Shown: positions 1 through 7,983 of the stretch, in pieces
How the letters are laid out: every line of letters starts with the position of its first letter
Position numbering within the stretch: position 1 is the stretch's first letter
DNA from: Quatrionicoccus australiensis
GTDB taxonomy: Bacteria; Pseudomonadota; Gammaproteobacteria; Burkholderiales; Rhodocyclaceae
DNA length: 64,000 bases
NCBI RefSeq assembly: GCF_020510525.1
Contig: NZ_CP075188.1
Span: forward strand, 682,001-746,000
Direction: 5' to 3'
Position numbers and translations under genes: made by a program
Notes under the pieces: model-generated
Databases searched by the model: none
What the model was told of the DNA's origin: nothing
The model's input: the letters and a program-made list of their open reading frames with translations, nothing else

Positions 1-36
1 GCGGAAACCCGGCCGGGCGATTAGCCGGCCGGCTGC

Positions 37-64
37 TTCACAGATCCTGTTCAGACCTTATAAT
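37..64 (+). promoter_or_regulatory. sigma70-type promoter of yggX
   Basis: TTCACA at 37-42 (5/6 to the -35 consensus) and TATAAT at 59-64 (6/6) are separated by 16 bp. The yggX ATG follows 29 bp after the -10, with GGAG just upstream of it. Upstream, a G+C-rich inverted repeat around 10-32 may end the preceding transcript. Confidence 0.6.
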
Positions 65-92
65 TCGCGCATCAACCCCCACGGAGTTTCAC

Positions 93-365
93 ATGGCACG
101 TACCGTCAATTGCATCAAACTTGGTCGCGAGGCCGAAGGCCTGGATTTCCCGCCGTATCCGGGCGCGCTCGGGCAGCGCATTTTCGAGAATGTTTCCAAG
201 GAAGCCTGGCAGCAGTGGATCAAGATGCAGACCATGCTGATCAACGAAAATCGCCTGAACCTGGTCGATGCAAAGCATCGCAAGTACCTGTCGGAACAGG
301 TTGAAAAGCATTTCTTCGGCGATGGCGCCGACCGTATTCAGGGTTACGTGCCGCCGGCTGCCTGA
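93..365 (+). CDS. yggX: Fe(2+)-trafficking protein YggX
   Basis: This 90-aa protein matches the YggX family over its whole length. The family is linked to iron trafficking and to protection of Fe-S proteins from oxidants in the cytoplasm. Visible hallmarks are the N-terminal RTVNCIKLG with its conserved Cys, the LDFPPYPG loop, the [18 protein letters not shown] helix and the C-terminal HFFG segment. The length is normal for the family. The start follows a GGAG ribosome site, and the gene has its own promoter and a strong terminator immediately after it, so it is probably monocistronic. No transfer signature is seen. Confidence 0.95.
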   Translation: MARTVNCIKLGREAEGLDFPPYPGALGQRIFENVSKEAWQQWIKMQTMLINENRLNLVDAKHRKYLSEQVEKHFFGDGADRIQGYVPPAA

Positions 366-385
366 GCCAGTTGCCTGACCGATGT

Positions 386-414
386 AAAAAATCCCGCTGC
401 GGCGGGATTTTTTT
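386..414. terminator. bidirectional intrinsic terminator
   Basis: An 8-bp perfect stem (AATCCCGC at 390-397 with GCGGGATT at 402-409) has an A-tract on the left and a T-tract on the right. It can end yggX on the plus strand and the 56-aa gene on the minus strand. Confidence 0.85.
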
Positions 415-425
415 CGGGCTGCTTT

Positions 426-596
426 TCAGGCGGCCTTGCTTAGCGCAAAAAGCAGCAGGGCACTGCCGGGAATGGCAATGGCTGCCAGGCGGACGCTGAT
501 GCGGCGGATGCCTTCGCCGAGTTCGTCAATGAATTGTTCCATGCCGTCGAAGAGTTCGGGAAAGGCGGCAACATCGCTGCGGCAGTTCTTGTCCAT
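426..596 (-). CDS. 56-aa hypothetical membrane peptide
   Basis: I do not recognise a family. The frame encodes 56 residues starting [16 protein letters not shown]. An acidic amphipathic stretch follows ([11 protein letters not shown]). The C-terminal third is hydrophobic ([16 protein letters not shown]) and reads as a single membrane helix ending just before a short tail. Support for a real gene: an excellent GGAGGA Shine-Dalgarno 5 nt before the ATG, and a bidirectional terminator right after the stop. It sits alone between yggX and the chemoreceptor, whose upstream PHO-box region lies about 80 bp away. It may be a small inner-membrane protein; the function is unknown. Confidence 0.6.
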   Translation of the reverse strand: MDKNCRSDVAAFPELFDGMEQFIDELGEGIRRISVRLAAIAIPGSALLLFALSKAA

Positions 597-676
597 GCTG
601 TCCTCCAGAAGTTCGGTTGATGCTGCCTACTATCGCTAGCGAATGTTGCAAGCACATGAAGGTCAGGGGGCGCAGC

Positions 677-710
677 CTGTCACACAGGCTTAACACGCCT
701 GCCATAGCCT
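677..710 (+). promoter_or_regulatory. putative PHO box array and -10 of the chemoreceptor gene
   Basis: Three 7-bp half-sites lie at 11-bp steps: CTGTCAC (677), GCTTAAC (688) and CTGCCAT (699). The first pair is followed after 10 nt by TAGCCT (705-710). The same box-to-hexamer spacing is seen at the pstS promoter. This is a pattern match by eye; the -10 is weak (3/6). Confidence 0.5.
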
Positions 711-742
711 GCGGCCATCGATTTCAAGAATGCGGTGGCCCC

Positions 743-2767
743 TTGCTGAAAAAATGTTTTGCCCTGCTGTTTGGCGGACTGGGTTTTCGCGGTCTTTTCA
801 TCCTGATCGGCGCAGTCTCGATGCTGGCGTTTCTGGCTGTCGCCCTGCCGCATCTGCTGTTGCGTCTGGAGAGCATGCAGACGGCCGCAGCGCGGCTGGC
901 CGCGATCTCCCGCGTGGAACCCCTGCACGCGCTGATCGGCGAGCTGCGGCAGCAGCGCTTGCACCTGTTCCTGATCGGGGCGGGTGATACATCATTGAGC
1001 ATTTCGCCCCCGAAAACGCCGTTGACCGTTGCCGCCGGTTCGCCGGTCGGCGAACGTCTGCCGGCCTTGCTGGCCAGCACGCCGGAGCAAAGCAGCGGCC
1101 GCCAGCGTCTGGCGCTCTTTTCCGAGTACCGGGAAGTGCTCGACGGCTTGCAGCAATCCCTGGTCGAGCAGGTCGAGCAGCCGGGTGGTGCTTCCGGCGG
1201 ACGGGATGTGGCGGCATTGAATGCGGTCTGGCTGGAAGACCTGCCTTTGCTGAGCGAAATGCTGGCGCGGCTTGAGGTGCTGGCCGGTGTTGCCCAGCGC
1301 GAAGGATTGGTGGCGGAACGTCTGCGCCCGGAATTGTCGGCGGCAGTCGCGGTTGCCGGGCACGCCCTGGAGCAGCTGAAGAAGCATCTCGCTGCGCTCG
1401 ATGCCAGCGATCCGGCGTTCGCCGGATTGCTGGAGCAGGCTGCTGATCTGGATAACCGCTTCGCACTGGCCTTGACCGTGGCCAACGGCCTCGCCTTGAG
1501 CAATACCGTCTATTCGCTGCCGGAAATCGAGAATGCCCTGAGCCAGCCGCTGGCCGCAGCGAATGCGCTGGCCGGCTTGAGCCAGACGGCGCTGGTTGCT
1601 GCGCTCGACGATGAACTGGCGCGCGCCCGCCAGCATCTGCTGGTGACCGTTTTCCTGGTCGTCGGCAGTCTGCTGCTTTCCGGTCTGGGTCTGTACAGCG
1701 CCTATCTGCGGCTGGCCGGTAACATCGATCTTCTCGCCAGGGGAGCCAGCCAGCTGGCCACCGGCGATCTGTCGGTGGCGATCGAACTGGAAGGGCGCGA
1801 CGAACTGCAACGCATTGCCGGCTCCCTGTGTGAAGTGCGGGACGGCATGCGCCGTCTGGTGGGGGAGATTGTCAGCAGTGCGCAGGCGCTGACCAGCGGT
1901 TCGCTGACCGTGGCGCAGGCAACTGCCGCTTCGGCCGGGCGCGCCCGGCAGCAGGAGCAGGACACCCGCCAGGTCGTGCAGGCAGTGGCGTCGGTTGGCC
2001 AGCAGGTCGGCGAGATTGTCCTGGCCGCCGGCGAAACGGATGGCGTGGCGCGCAATTCCGACCAGCTGGCCAGTTCCGGCATGGCTTCGGTCAGTCTCGC
2101 CAAGCATGTGCTTGAGGGCATGAGCAGCGATATTCTCCAGGCGACGGCTTGTCTTGATCGCATGGAAGCCGAGACGAAGCAGGTGGCGACCGTGGTTGCG
2201 GTGATCAGTTCGATCGCTGAACAGACCAACCTGCTGGCGCTGAATGCGGCCATCGAGGCCGCGCGCGCCGGGGAGAGTGGTCGCGGCTTCGCCGTCGTCG
2301 CCGACGAAGTCAGGAAACTGGCCGAGCGCACGGCACTGAGCACGCGCGAGATTGGCCAGATGATTGATCGCATGCAGGGCATTGCTGGCGAGACGGCGGA
2401 GGCGGTACGCACCGCCGCCAGCCATGTCGCACAGAGCAATCAGCAGGCCGGCGAGGCCGAGGCGGCGATGGGCCGGATGCGCGACCAGGCGCGCCTGGTC
2501 GAGGCGGCGAGCGCCCGGATCACGCGGGCACTCGGCACGCACAGCGAAGAAACCGGGCGCATTGAACAACTGGTCAAGGGGATTGCGCAGTTGTCGGCAG
2601 AAAACGGCGAAGTGCTGGCGGCTGCGTCCGATTCGGCGCGTTTGCTGGAGGTGCTGGCGGGCGATCTGCGTCTGGCGACCGGCAAGTTCCGGCTGACAGA
2701 AAATGCCCTGCCGCAGCGGTCGACCGCTGGAAAAGGGCATTTTTCGCTGCAGGCAGCGCTGGCCTGA
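743..2767 (+). CDS. methyl-accepting chemotaxis protein
   Basis: A transmembrane chemoreceptor of 674 aa from a TTG start. Order: TM1 (about residues 12-38), a large Leu/Ala-rich helical periplasmic domain (about 40-297), TM2 (about 298-322), HAMP (about 323-375), then the cytoplasmic signalling domain with the hairpin tip [20 protein letters not shown]. It should control CheA/CheW. The frame is open further upstream (ATGs at 617 and 656), but TTG 743 puts TM1 at the N-terminus, as is usual, and leaves a PHO-box promoter at 677-710 outside the gene. The ligand is not readable. A phosphate-starvation receptor, analogous in role to Pseudomonas CtpL, is inferred only from the promoter. The last codons contain a GGTCGACC-centred hairpin repeat. 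Confidence 0.88.
   Translation: MLKKCFALLFGGLGFRGLFILIGAVSMLAFLAVALPHLLLRLESMQTAAARLAAISRVEPLHALIGELRQQRLHLFLIGAGDTSLSISPPKTPLTVAAGSPVGERLPALLASTPEQSSGRQRLALFSEYREVLDGLQQSLVEQVEQPGGASGGRDVAALNAVWLEDLPLLSEMLARLEVLAGVAQREGLVAERLRPELSAAVAVAGHALEQLKKHLAALDASDPAFAGLLEQAADLDNRFALALTVANGLALSNTVYSLPEIENALSQPLAAANALAGLSQTALVAALDDELARARQHLLVTVFLVVGSLLLSGLGLYSAYLRLAGNIDLLARGASQLATGDLSVAIELEGRDELQRIAGSLCEVRDGMRRLVGEIVSSAQALTSGSLTVAQATAASAGRARQQEQDTRQVVQAVASVGQQVGEIVLAAGETDGVARNSDQLASSGMASVSLAKHVLEGMSSDILQATACLDRMEAETKQVATVVAVISSIAEQTNLLALNAAIEAARAGESGRGFAVVADEVRKLAERTALSTREIGQMIDRMQGIAGETAEAVRTAASHVAQSNQQAGEAEAAMGRMRDQARLVEAASARITRALGTHSEETGRIEQLVKGIAQLSAENGEVLAAASDSARLLEVLAGDLRLATGKFRLTENALPQRSTAGKGHFSLQAALA
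2700..2743. repeat. GGTCGACC palindrome nested in an AAAATGCCC inverted repeat
   Basis: AAAATGCCC (2700-2708) pairs with GGGCATTTT (2735-2743). Inside it lies the perfect palindrome AGCGGTCGACCGCT (2715-2728). The element falls in the last codons of the chemoreceptor gene. Related copies occur elsewhere in the window. Confidence 0.55.
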
Positions 2768-2824
2768 ACGCTTCAGGCGTCTGGATCAGCCGGCAGCGAG
2801 TGCCGGCTCGTTCTTCTCAGTCGT

Positions 2825-3058
2825 TCAAACGCAGCGTTCGGGGCGCAGCAGGCTGAGGCGCTCGGCCGCGTGGCGGGCCGCTTCCCGGTTGATTTCAGTT
2901 TGCTGGCGGCCGAAGGCGTCGCGTTCCTTGGGCTTGCAGGCCGCCGCTTCGATGCTGCGGATGCAGCGCCAGCGGTCGCCAAGCTTGGTCGGGAAGAGAC
3001 GCATTTGATCCTTGGGGTGGTGTACCCGGCAACAGTAGCAGAACAGCATTTCCGTCAT
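2825..3058 (-). CDS. small Cys-rich protein of unknown function
   Basis: A 77-aa protein with an N-terminal Cys/His cluster (MLFCYCCRVHHPKDQ), then a Trp-Arg-Cys (GDRWRCIRSIE) and a charged Lys/Arg/Glu-rich C-terminal helix. The cysteine spacing suggests a small metal-binding knuckle, but I cannot name a family with certainty. GAGG sits about 7 nt before the ATG; a second in-frame ATG follows three codons later. It is transcribed toward the chemoreceptor's 3' end and away from the EAL/GGDEF gene, whose putative PHO box lies in the shared upstream region. Confidence 0.6.
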   Translation of the reverse strand: MTEMLFCYCCRVHHPKDQMRLFPTKLGDRWRCIRSIEAAACKPKERDAFGRQQTEINREAARHAAERLSLLRPERCV

Positions 3059-3161
3059 CGCAACCTCGTCGCATTGGGAATCATCATGGCTCTCAGCATG
3101 ATAGGCCTATATTGCAGGCGCATGACAAATAAAAAATGGCGTTTTCCGGCCTGAATCCGAT

Positions 3162-3206
3162 CTGTCGCGGCTTTGTCACAGAACTGAAATGGCGGCTTTT
3201 TAAACT
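3162..3206 (+). promoter_or_regulatory. putative PHO box array and -10 of the EAL/GGDEF gene
   Basis: Half-sites CTGTCGC (3162), TTGTCAC (3173) and CTGAAAT (3184) repeat every 11 bp. TAAACT (3201-3206) begins exactly 10 nt after the third. The ATG is at 3227. Confidence 0.55.
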
Positions 3207-3226
3207 GACCATCCTGTTCACTTGAG

Positions 3227-5074
3227 ATGATCCCGATGATAGTTCTGATGGATGACGAAGCTGTCGAACTCCGCCGTATCCTGGCCGAGCGGCTGCTCTA
3301 TCCAGTCTTCCAGCCGATCATCGATTTTCGTGTGCGGGCGATACTCGGTTACGAGGCGCTGATTCGCGGTCCGGAAGGCTGTGCCCTGCACCGGCCTGAC
3401 GAATTGTTTGCCGCCGCCCGCCGCGCCGGTTTCTCGCTTGAACTCGAGCATGCCTGCCGCGAGGTCAGCCTGCGTGCCTTTGCCGGTCAACGTCTGCCCG
3501 GGCGGCTTTTTCTCAATGTCACGCCGGGTTGCCTGCTCGATCCGCAGATGATGAACGGCCATACCCGCGAGTTGCTCAGTGAACTGGGCATTGCTCCCAA
3601 CCGCATCGTCATCGAACTGACCGAGAACCAGCAGATCACCGACATGCCGGGCATCCAGGAGGCGCTGCTACACTACCGCGGGCGCGGTTTCCAGATCGCC
3701 ATCGACGATCTCGGCGAAGGTTTTGCCAACCTGCGCATGTGGTCGGAGCTGCGTCCGGAGTTCGTCAAGATCGACAAGCATTTCGTGCATGGCATTGCCG
3801 ACGACCGGATCAAATACCACTTCGTGCGGGCGATGCAGGATCTTGCCGAGATCTGCAATGCTTCGCTGGTCGCCGAAGGCATCGAGCGGCCCGACGATTT
3901 TGCCTGCATCCGCGACATGGGCATCGCCTGCGGTCAGGGCTATTTCATCGCGCATCCCGATGTCTATCCGGCTCGCCAGCTGGCGTCCGGCGTGGTTGCC
4001 GCGCTTGCCCAGCAACGCCTGTCGCTGTCGCCGATGGCCGCCAGTGCCGGCAAGATGCCGACGGCGCGCAACCTGCTGCGGCCGATCGAGCCGGTGCCCT
4101 TCGCAGCCACCAATGCGATGGTGATCGAACGTTTCGAGGCCGATCCGGAGCTTGACGTGCTGCCAGTGGTGCAGGACGGGCAGCCGCTCGGCATGATCAA
4201 CCGGCACAGCATGATCGACCGCTTTGCGCGACCGTTCCGCAAGGAACTGTTCGGGCGCAAGAGCTGCGAGATGTTCATGGACCACGCGCCGCTCGTCGTC
4301 GACCAGAACGCCACCATCCAGGAGCTGGCGCTGATGCTGGCGCTGGCGCCCAAGCATTACCTGTTCGACGGCTTCATCGTCACCGGTGATGGCCGTTATC
4401 TTGGCGTCGGCAGCAGCCACGACCTGATGGCGACGATCACCGAGATGCAGATCAGCGCGGCGCGCTACGCCAATCCGCTGACCCAGTTGCCAGGCAATGT
4501 GCCGATCAACGAACACATCGACCGCATGCTCACCGCCGGCAGCGATTTTGTTGCCGCCTACATCGATATCGACAATTTCAAGCCCTACAACGACACCTTC
4601 GGCTATCGGCGCGGCGACGATGTGATCCAGTCGCTCGGCCGGCTGATCTGCGAGGCGACCGACGAGCGCCAGGACTTCGTCGGCCATATCGGTGGCGATG
4701 ACTTTTTTGTTGTCTTCCAGAGCAGCGACTGGGAATTGCGCTGCTGGCAGCTGGTGCGCAGCTTCGCCGAAACGATGGACGCCCAGCTCAGCCCGGAAGA
4801 GCGGGCGCGTGGCGGTTACATGGCGGAGAACCGGCGCGGCGAGATTGCCTTCCACCCGTTGCCGACGCTCTCGATCGGTGCCGTCAAGGCCGCGCGCGGC
4901 GAGTACGAGTCACACCGCGAAGTGGCCGCCGCCGCTTCCGCCGCCAAGAAACAAGCCAAGAAAAAGGCGAAAAGCGCCGACAGCGAAACCCTGCTCGGCG
5001 GCAGCCTGTTCATCGAACGGCGGCGTCCGGGCAGCGTCGAGGCGATGCGCCAGGCCTTGCGCACGATCAACTGA
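3227..5074 (+). CDS. bifunctional c-di-GMP enzyme, EAL-CBS-CBS-GGDEF
   Basis: A predicted cytoplasmic c-di-GMP enzyme of 615 aa. The EAL phosphodiesterase domain comes first (about residues 12-255) and looks intact: YEALIRG near residue 40, ELTEN, the AIDDLGEGFANLR loop, KIDKHF, VAEGIE and CGQGYF. A CBS-pair region (about 275-400) follows, likely to bind a nucleotide. A GGDEF cyclase domain (about 405-560) has YIDIDNFKPYND and a GGDDF active site near residue 490. Both catalytic sites appear functional, so net activity cannot be predicted. A Lys/Ala-rich low-complexity insertion lies near residues 560-590. No membrane segments are seen. A PHO-box-like promoter lies just upstream. Confidence 0.9.
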   Translation: MIPMIVLMDDEAVELRRILAERLLYPVFQPIIDFRVRAILGYEALIRGPEGCALHRPDELFAAARRAGFSLELEHACREVSLRAFAGQRLPGRLFLNVTPGCLLDPQMMNGHTRELLSELGIAPNRIVIELTENQQITDMPGIQEALLHYRGRGFQIAIDDLGEGFANLRMWSELRPEFVKIDKHFVHGIADDRIKYHFVRAMQDLAEICNASLVAEGIERPDDFACIRDMGIACGQGYFIAHPDVYPARQLASGVVAALAQQRLSLSPMAASAGKMPTARNLLRPIEPVPFAATNAMVIERFEADPELDVLPVVQDGQPLGMINRHSMIDRFARPFRKELFGRKSCEMFMDHAPLVVDQNATIQELALMLALAPKHYLFDGFIVTGDGRYLGVGSSHDLMATITEMQISAARYANPLTQLPGNVPINEHIDRMLTAGSDFVAAYIDIDNFKPYNDTFGYRRGDDVIQSLGRLICEATDERQDFVGHIGGDDFFVVFQSSDWELRCWQLVRSFAETMDAQLSPEERARGGYMAENRRGEIAFHPLPTLSIGAVKAARGEYESHREVAAAASAAKKQAKKKAKSADSETLLGGSLFIERRRPGSVEAMRQALRTIN

Positions 5075-5080
5075 GCGCCC

Positions 5081-5112
5081 GCCGGTCGACGCCGGAAAAA
5101 CGGCAAAAACCG
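5081..5112. repeat. GGTCGAC-type repeat in a convergent intergenic gap
   Basis: GCCGGTCGACGCCGG is followed by an A-tract, CGGC and another A-tract. It lies between two convergent stop codons (5074 and 5114), so it may act as a terminator hairpin. It is a divergent member of the GGTCGACCG repeat family. Confidence 0.45.
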
Positions 5113-5113
5113 T

Positions 5114-6136
5114 TCAGTAGAACAATTTTCCCAGGTCGAGCGTCGATTGCCGGCCAAGGCTGGGCCAGTAGCTGGCCAGCCAGGCGCGCGCGTGTTCGCG
5201 GCCGTCGTCGCGCAGGCTCTCGAAGAATTCGATATTGACCGTCAGCTTGCTCTCGGCGGGCAGCGCGCCGAGCAGGGCATCGGCGCTGATCGCATGGAAG
5301 CGCTGGCGTTTCAGGCGCTGCTCGAAGCGGTTGAGCGGCAGCCAGTCGGGCAGCCAGGACTCGCCGACCTGGTCGCGCAGGTGCGCGAACATCCGCATCT
5401 CGCGCAGGAAGGTCGCGTTGAAGGCCAGTTCGCGCAGGCGCACCCGGATGTCCTGCGCCGTTTCCGGCGTTTCGCTGTAGCGCAGCGGGGTCAGCAGCAC
5501 GAGCATGATGTCGGCAGCGGTACACTCGTAAAAAAGCGGGAAAACCGCCGGGTTGGCGCTGTAGCCGCCATCCCAGTAAGGCTCGCCGTCGATGATCACG
5601 CTGCGGTGGATGGTCGGCAGGCAGGCCGAGGCGAGCAGGGCGTCGACCGACAGTTCGTGGTTCTTGAAAATGCGCAGCTTGCCGGAGTTGGCATGCGTTG
5701 CCGCGATGAACAGCTTGACCGGGCTTTCCCGGCGCAGGCGGGCGAAGTCGATCTGCTGGCCGATGATGTCGCGCAGCGGGTTGAGATCGAGCGGATTGAG
5801 CTGTTCCGGCGACAGGTGCTCGGTCCATTGCAGCATCATTTTCATCGCCGGCGCCATGCCGGCGCTCTGCCGGCCCTGGTCGAAGGGCGAGCTTTTCGCC
5901 ACCGCTGTCCAGAAATCGGCCAGCGCCTGGCGGGCGCCGTCGCGGCCGCCGGCCATCAGGCCCTGCGCCAGGCAGGCCGCATTCATGGCGCCAGCGCTGG
6001 TGCCGCTGACCCCTTCAAAACTGACGCGGCCGTCGGCGAGCAAGCCGTCGAGGACGCCCCAGGTAAAGGCACCGTGCGCGCCGCCGCCCTGCAGGGCGAG
6101 GTTGAGCACGGCCGGGGTGGAGGATGTGATGGTCAT
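5114..6136 (-). CDS. patatin-like phospholipase family protein
   Basis: A predicted lipid acyl hydrolase of 340 aa. The N-terminal patatin domain has the oxyanion loop QGGGAHGAF (residues 16-24), the nucleophile elbow GTSAG (Ser47) and the dyad aspartate in WDGGYSANP near residue 200. No signal peptide is visible, so it is cytoplasmic or peripheral, or exported by another route. ATG 6136, with GGAAAG about 8 nt upstream, was chosen over the in-frame ATG at 6172. The frame stays open further upstream but only opposite the RlmN-like gene, so that part is spurious. The gene is divergent from the radical SAM gene and converges on the EAL/GGDEF gene. The substrate is unknown. Confidence 0.88.
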   Translation of the reverse strand: MTITSSTPAVLNLALQGGGAHGAFTWGVLDGLLADGRVSFEGVSGTSAGAMNAACLAQGLMAGGRDGARQALADFWTAVAKSSPFDQGRQSAGMAPAMKMMLQWTEHLSPEQLNPLDLNPLRDIIGQQIDFARLRRESPVKLFIAATHANSGKLRIFKNHELSVDALLASACLPTIHRSVIIDGEPYWDGGYSANPAVFPLFYECTAADIMLVLLTPLRYSETPETAQDIRVRLRELAFNATFLREMRMFAHLRDQVGESWLPDWLPLNRFEQRLKRQRFHAISADALLGALPAESKLTVNIEFFESLRDDGREHARAWLASYWPSLGRQSTLDLGKLFY

Positions 6137-6175
6137 GACTGACTTTCCGAAAGGCGGTGCAGAGAGGTGCATCTT

Positions 6176-6219
6176 GCGGTCGACCGGCAAAAAAGGCAAA
6201 AAATGCGCGTCGACCGCTG
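6176..6219. repeat. two GTCGACCG repeats in a divergent promoter region
   Basis: GCGGTCGACCGG, an A-tract, GGC and a second A-tract are followed about 30 bp later by GTCGACCGCTGG. They sit between the divergent patatin and RlmN-like genes, where the promoters of both should be. Confidence 0.5.
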
Positions 6220-6254
6220 GCGGTGGAGCGGCAGTGTTAACATTCGCCCCTCCT

Positions 6255-7292
6255 ATGCGTATCGAACATATCCGGGCCCGCCTGCAGGCATGCGGCGCCA
6301 AAACCTGCCACGAAGACCGCGTGCTGCGCGCCTGGACCCAGGTCGTCGGCCTCGACACCCGGCACCGCAAGGCCGAGAGCTTTTTGCCGCTCGCCGTGCG
6401 CAATGCCCTGTCTGAACTGTTTGCCGATCTCGACGGCCTCGCCCGGCTGCGCGCCGAGCATCCCGGCGAAGACGGCTCGGCGCGCCTGCTCGTCGAGCTG
6501 GGCGACGGCCAGACGGTGGAAAGCGTGCTCCTGCCGCGCGACGGCCTGTGCGTGTCGACCCAGGTCGGCTGCGCGGTCGGCTGCCTGTTCTGCATGACCG
6601 GCCAGGATGGTCTGCTGCGCCAGGTGGGCAGTGCCGAGATCGTCGCCCAGGTGGTGCTCGCCCGGCGCAAACGCCCGGTCAAGCGCGTCGTCTTCATGGG
6701 CATGGGCGAGCCGGCGCACAATCTCGACAACGTGCTGGAAGCCATCGACCTGCTCGGTACCATCGGCGGCATCGGTCACAAGAATCTCGTCTTCTCGACG
6801 GTCGGTGACCGCCGCGTCTTCGAGCGTCTGCCGCAGCAGACCGTCAAGCCGGCCCTGGCGCTGTCGCTGCACACGACGCAGGCCGAACTGCGCCGCCGCC
6901 TGCTGCCCAAGGCCCCGGACATCGCGCCGGACGAACTGGTCGAACTCGGCGAGCAATATGCACGCGCCACCGGCTACCCGATCCAGTACCAATGGACGCT
7001 GCTTGAAGGCATTAACGACAGCGATGCCGAAATCGACGGCATCATCCGCCTGCTCAGCGGCAAGTACGCGATGATGAATTTCATCCCCTACAACAGCAAC
7101 GAAGGCCTCGGCTTCAGTCGGCCGTCCTGGGAGCGCGCCGGCGAACTCGCCTGGCGTCTGAATCGGCAGGGCATCCTGACCCGGCTGCGCAATTCGGCCG
7201 GGCAGGATGTCGATGGCGGTTGCGGCCAGTTGCGGGCGCGGGCGCGCGGCGAACAGGTGGTCGCCGCACCGGTCCACCGGCCGGCGCAATAA
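6255..7292 (+). CDS. RlmN-family radical SAM RNA methyltransferase
   Basis: A radical SAM enzyme of the RlmN/Cfr family, 345 aa. The 4Fe-4S motif CAVGCLFC is at residues 106-113 (C106, C110, C113). It is followed by FMGMGEP and the SLHTTQ segment typical of RlmN. The C-terminal Cys in DVDGGCGQLR (about residue 323) matches the methyl-carrying cysteine of RlmN. Family members methylate C2 of 23S rRNA A2503 and sometimes tRNA A37. The protein is slightly shorter than E. coli RlmN, and its context (patatin, phasin) is not the usual ndk/pilus neighbourhood of rlmN. It may therefore be a second, divergent copy, so I give no symbol. The target is uncertain. Confidence 0.85.
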   Translation: MRIEHIRARLQACGAKTCHEDRVLRAWTQVVGLDTRHRKAESFLPLAVRNALSELFADLDGLARLRAEHPGEDGSARLLVELGDGQTVESVLLPRDGLCVSTQVGCAVGCLFCMTGQDGLLRQVGSAEIVAQVVLARRKRPVKRVVFMGMGEPAHNLDNVLEAIDLLGTIGGIGHKNLVFSTVGDRRVFERLPQQTVKPALALSLHTTQAELRRRLLPKAPDIAPDELVELGEQYARATGYPIQYQWTLLEGINDSDAEIDGIIRLLSGKYAMMNFIPYNSNEGLGFSRPSWERAGELAWRLNRQGILTRLRNSAGQDVDGGCGQLRARARGEQVVAAPVHRPAQ

Positions 7293-7318
7293 AAAAAGCC
7301 CGGTCGGACCGGGCAAAA
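7291..7318. terminator. intrinsic terminator between convergent genes
   Basis: GCCCGGTC (7298-7305) pairs with GACCGGGC (7307-7314). The run of seven A on the left is a T-tract on the minus strand, so it mainly ends the phasin transcript. It abuts the RlmN-like stop codon. Confidence 0.8.
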
Positions 7319-7354
7319 TGGAGAGAGCTGGGGCGGCTTCCAGACGACAGCCGG

Positions 7355-7921
7355 TCAATGTGCCCTGGAGCGGCTTCGAGCGGGCGCCTTGGGCTTTTGT
7401 ACGGGTTGTTCGGCCAGCGTCTCGCTGATCTGGTGCACTTCGTTTTCGGCGATGCTGACCGTTTCGACGGCGGCAATGCTCATGCCGCGCAGCGTGTTTT
7501 CGGCGGTTTGCAGCGTCGTGCGCAAGGCGTTCAGCGCAATTTCGCTTTCCCAGGGGCTGCTTTTGACGGCCCGGTTGAGACTGGCGAAGACGATTTCATC
7601 AAACGCGCGGACCTGGGCTTCGGCGCTCTGGATCAGGACCTTGTGGGTTTCGCCGAGGATCTCGCAAGCCTGGTCGAGCAGCTTGCTGCTGCGGATGCTG
7701 TGTTCCAGCCAGAAGCTGGTCGGAAACTGGCTCAGGGCATCGAGTTGGCCGTGGCCGAAGCGGTTCAGGTGCTGGCTGCCGGCATGCAGGGTGTCGCGTC
7801 CGGCGCCGGCAAAAAGCTCGCTGAAGCGCTGGCCGGCGATTATGCAGGCGGTGGAGAGACCGAGCAGGTTGTTCAGGGCGTGATCCCTGCTCTGGGCGAT
7901 TTCATGCGGCGTCACGTACAT
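7355..7921 (-). CDS. phasin family protein
   Basis: A 188-aa predicted phasin, a protein that coats polyhydroxyalkanoate granules. The sequence is largely amphipathic helix, with the family layout of a Leu/Ala-rich N-terminus, a central Ser/Gln-rich part and a basic Pro/Lys/Arg tail (KPKAPARSRSRAH). Single-copy landmarks include FSELFAGAGRD and WESEIALNALRTTLQTAENT. It lies 62 bp downstream of rpiA on the same strand and ends at a strong terminator. A two-tiered hairpin directly abuts the start codon and overlaps the GGGAG ribosome site, suggesting translational control. It implies PHA storage, although no synthase gene is in the window. Confidence 0.8.
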   Translation of the reverse strand: MYVTPHEIAQSRDHALNNLLGLSTACIIAGQRFSELFAGAGRDTLHAGSQHLNRFGHGQLDALSQFPTSFWLEHSIRSSKLLDQACEILGETHKVLIQSAEAQVRAFDEIVFASLNRAVKSSPWESEIALNALRTTLQTAENTLRGMSIAAVETVSIAENEVHQISETLAEQPVQKPKAPARSRSRAH

Positions 7922-7964
7922 GGGGCGCTCCCGGCGACTGGAAATGTCGCCAGACTAGCGCCCC
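7922..7964 (-). promoter_or_regulatory. hairpin abutting the phasin start codon
   Basis: On the phasin mRNA, GGGGCGCU pairs with AGCGCCCC, whose last base touches the AUG. An inner stem GGCGAC/GUCGCC lies inside it with a 7-nt loop. The only ribosome-site-like sequence, GGGAG, sits at the junction of the two stems. The fold was made by eye; its function is inferred. Confidence 0.5.
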
Positions 7965-7983
7965 GATGTGACAGCCAAATGAC

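Noticed and set aside
992..2740. Long minus-strand open frame antisense to the chemoreceptor
   Set aside because: It lacks any recognisable domain, is rich in Arg/Gln/His as expected from G+C-driven shadow frames, and the plus-strand protein has clear MCP motifs.
5114..6772. 552-codon version of the patatin gene
   Set aside because: The first 210 codons run opposite the RlmN-like gene and have no patatin similarity; the domain begins at ATG 6136.
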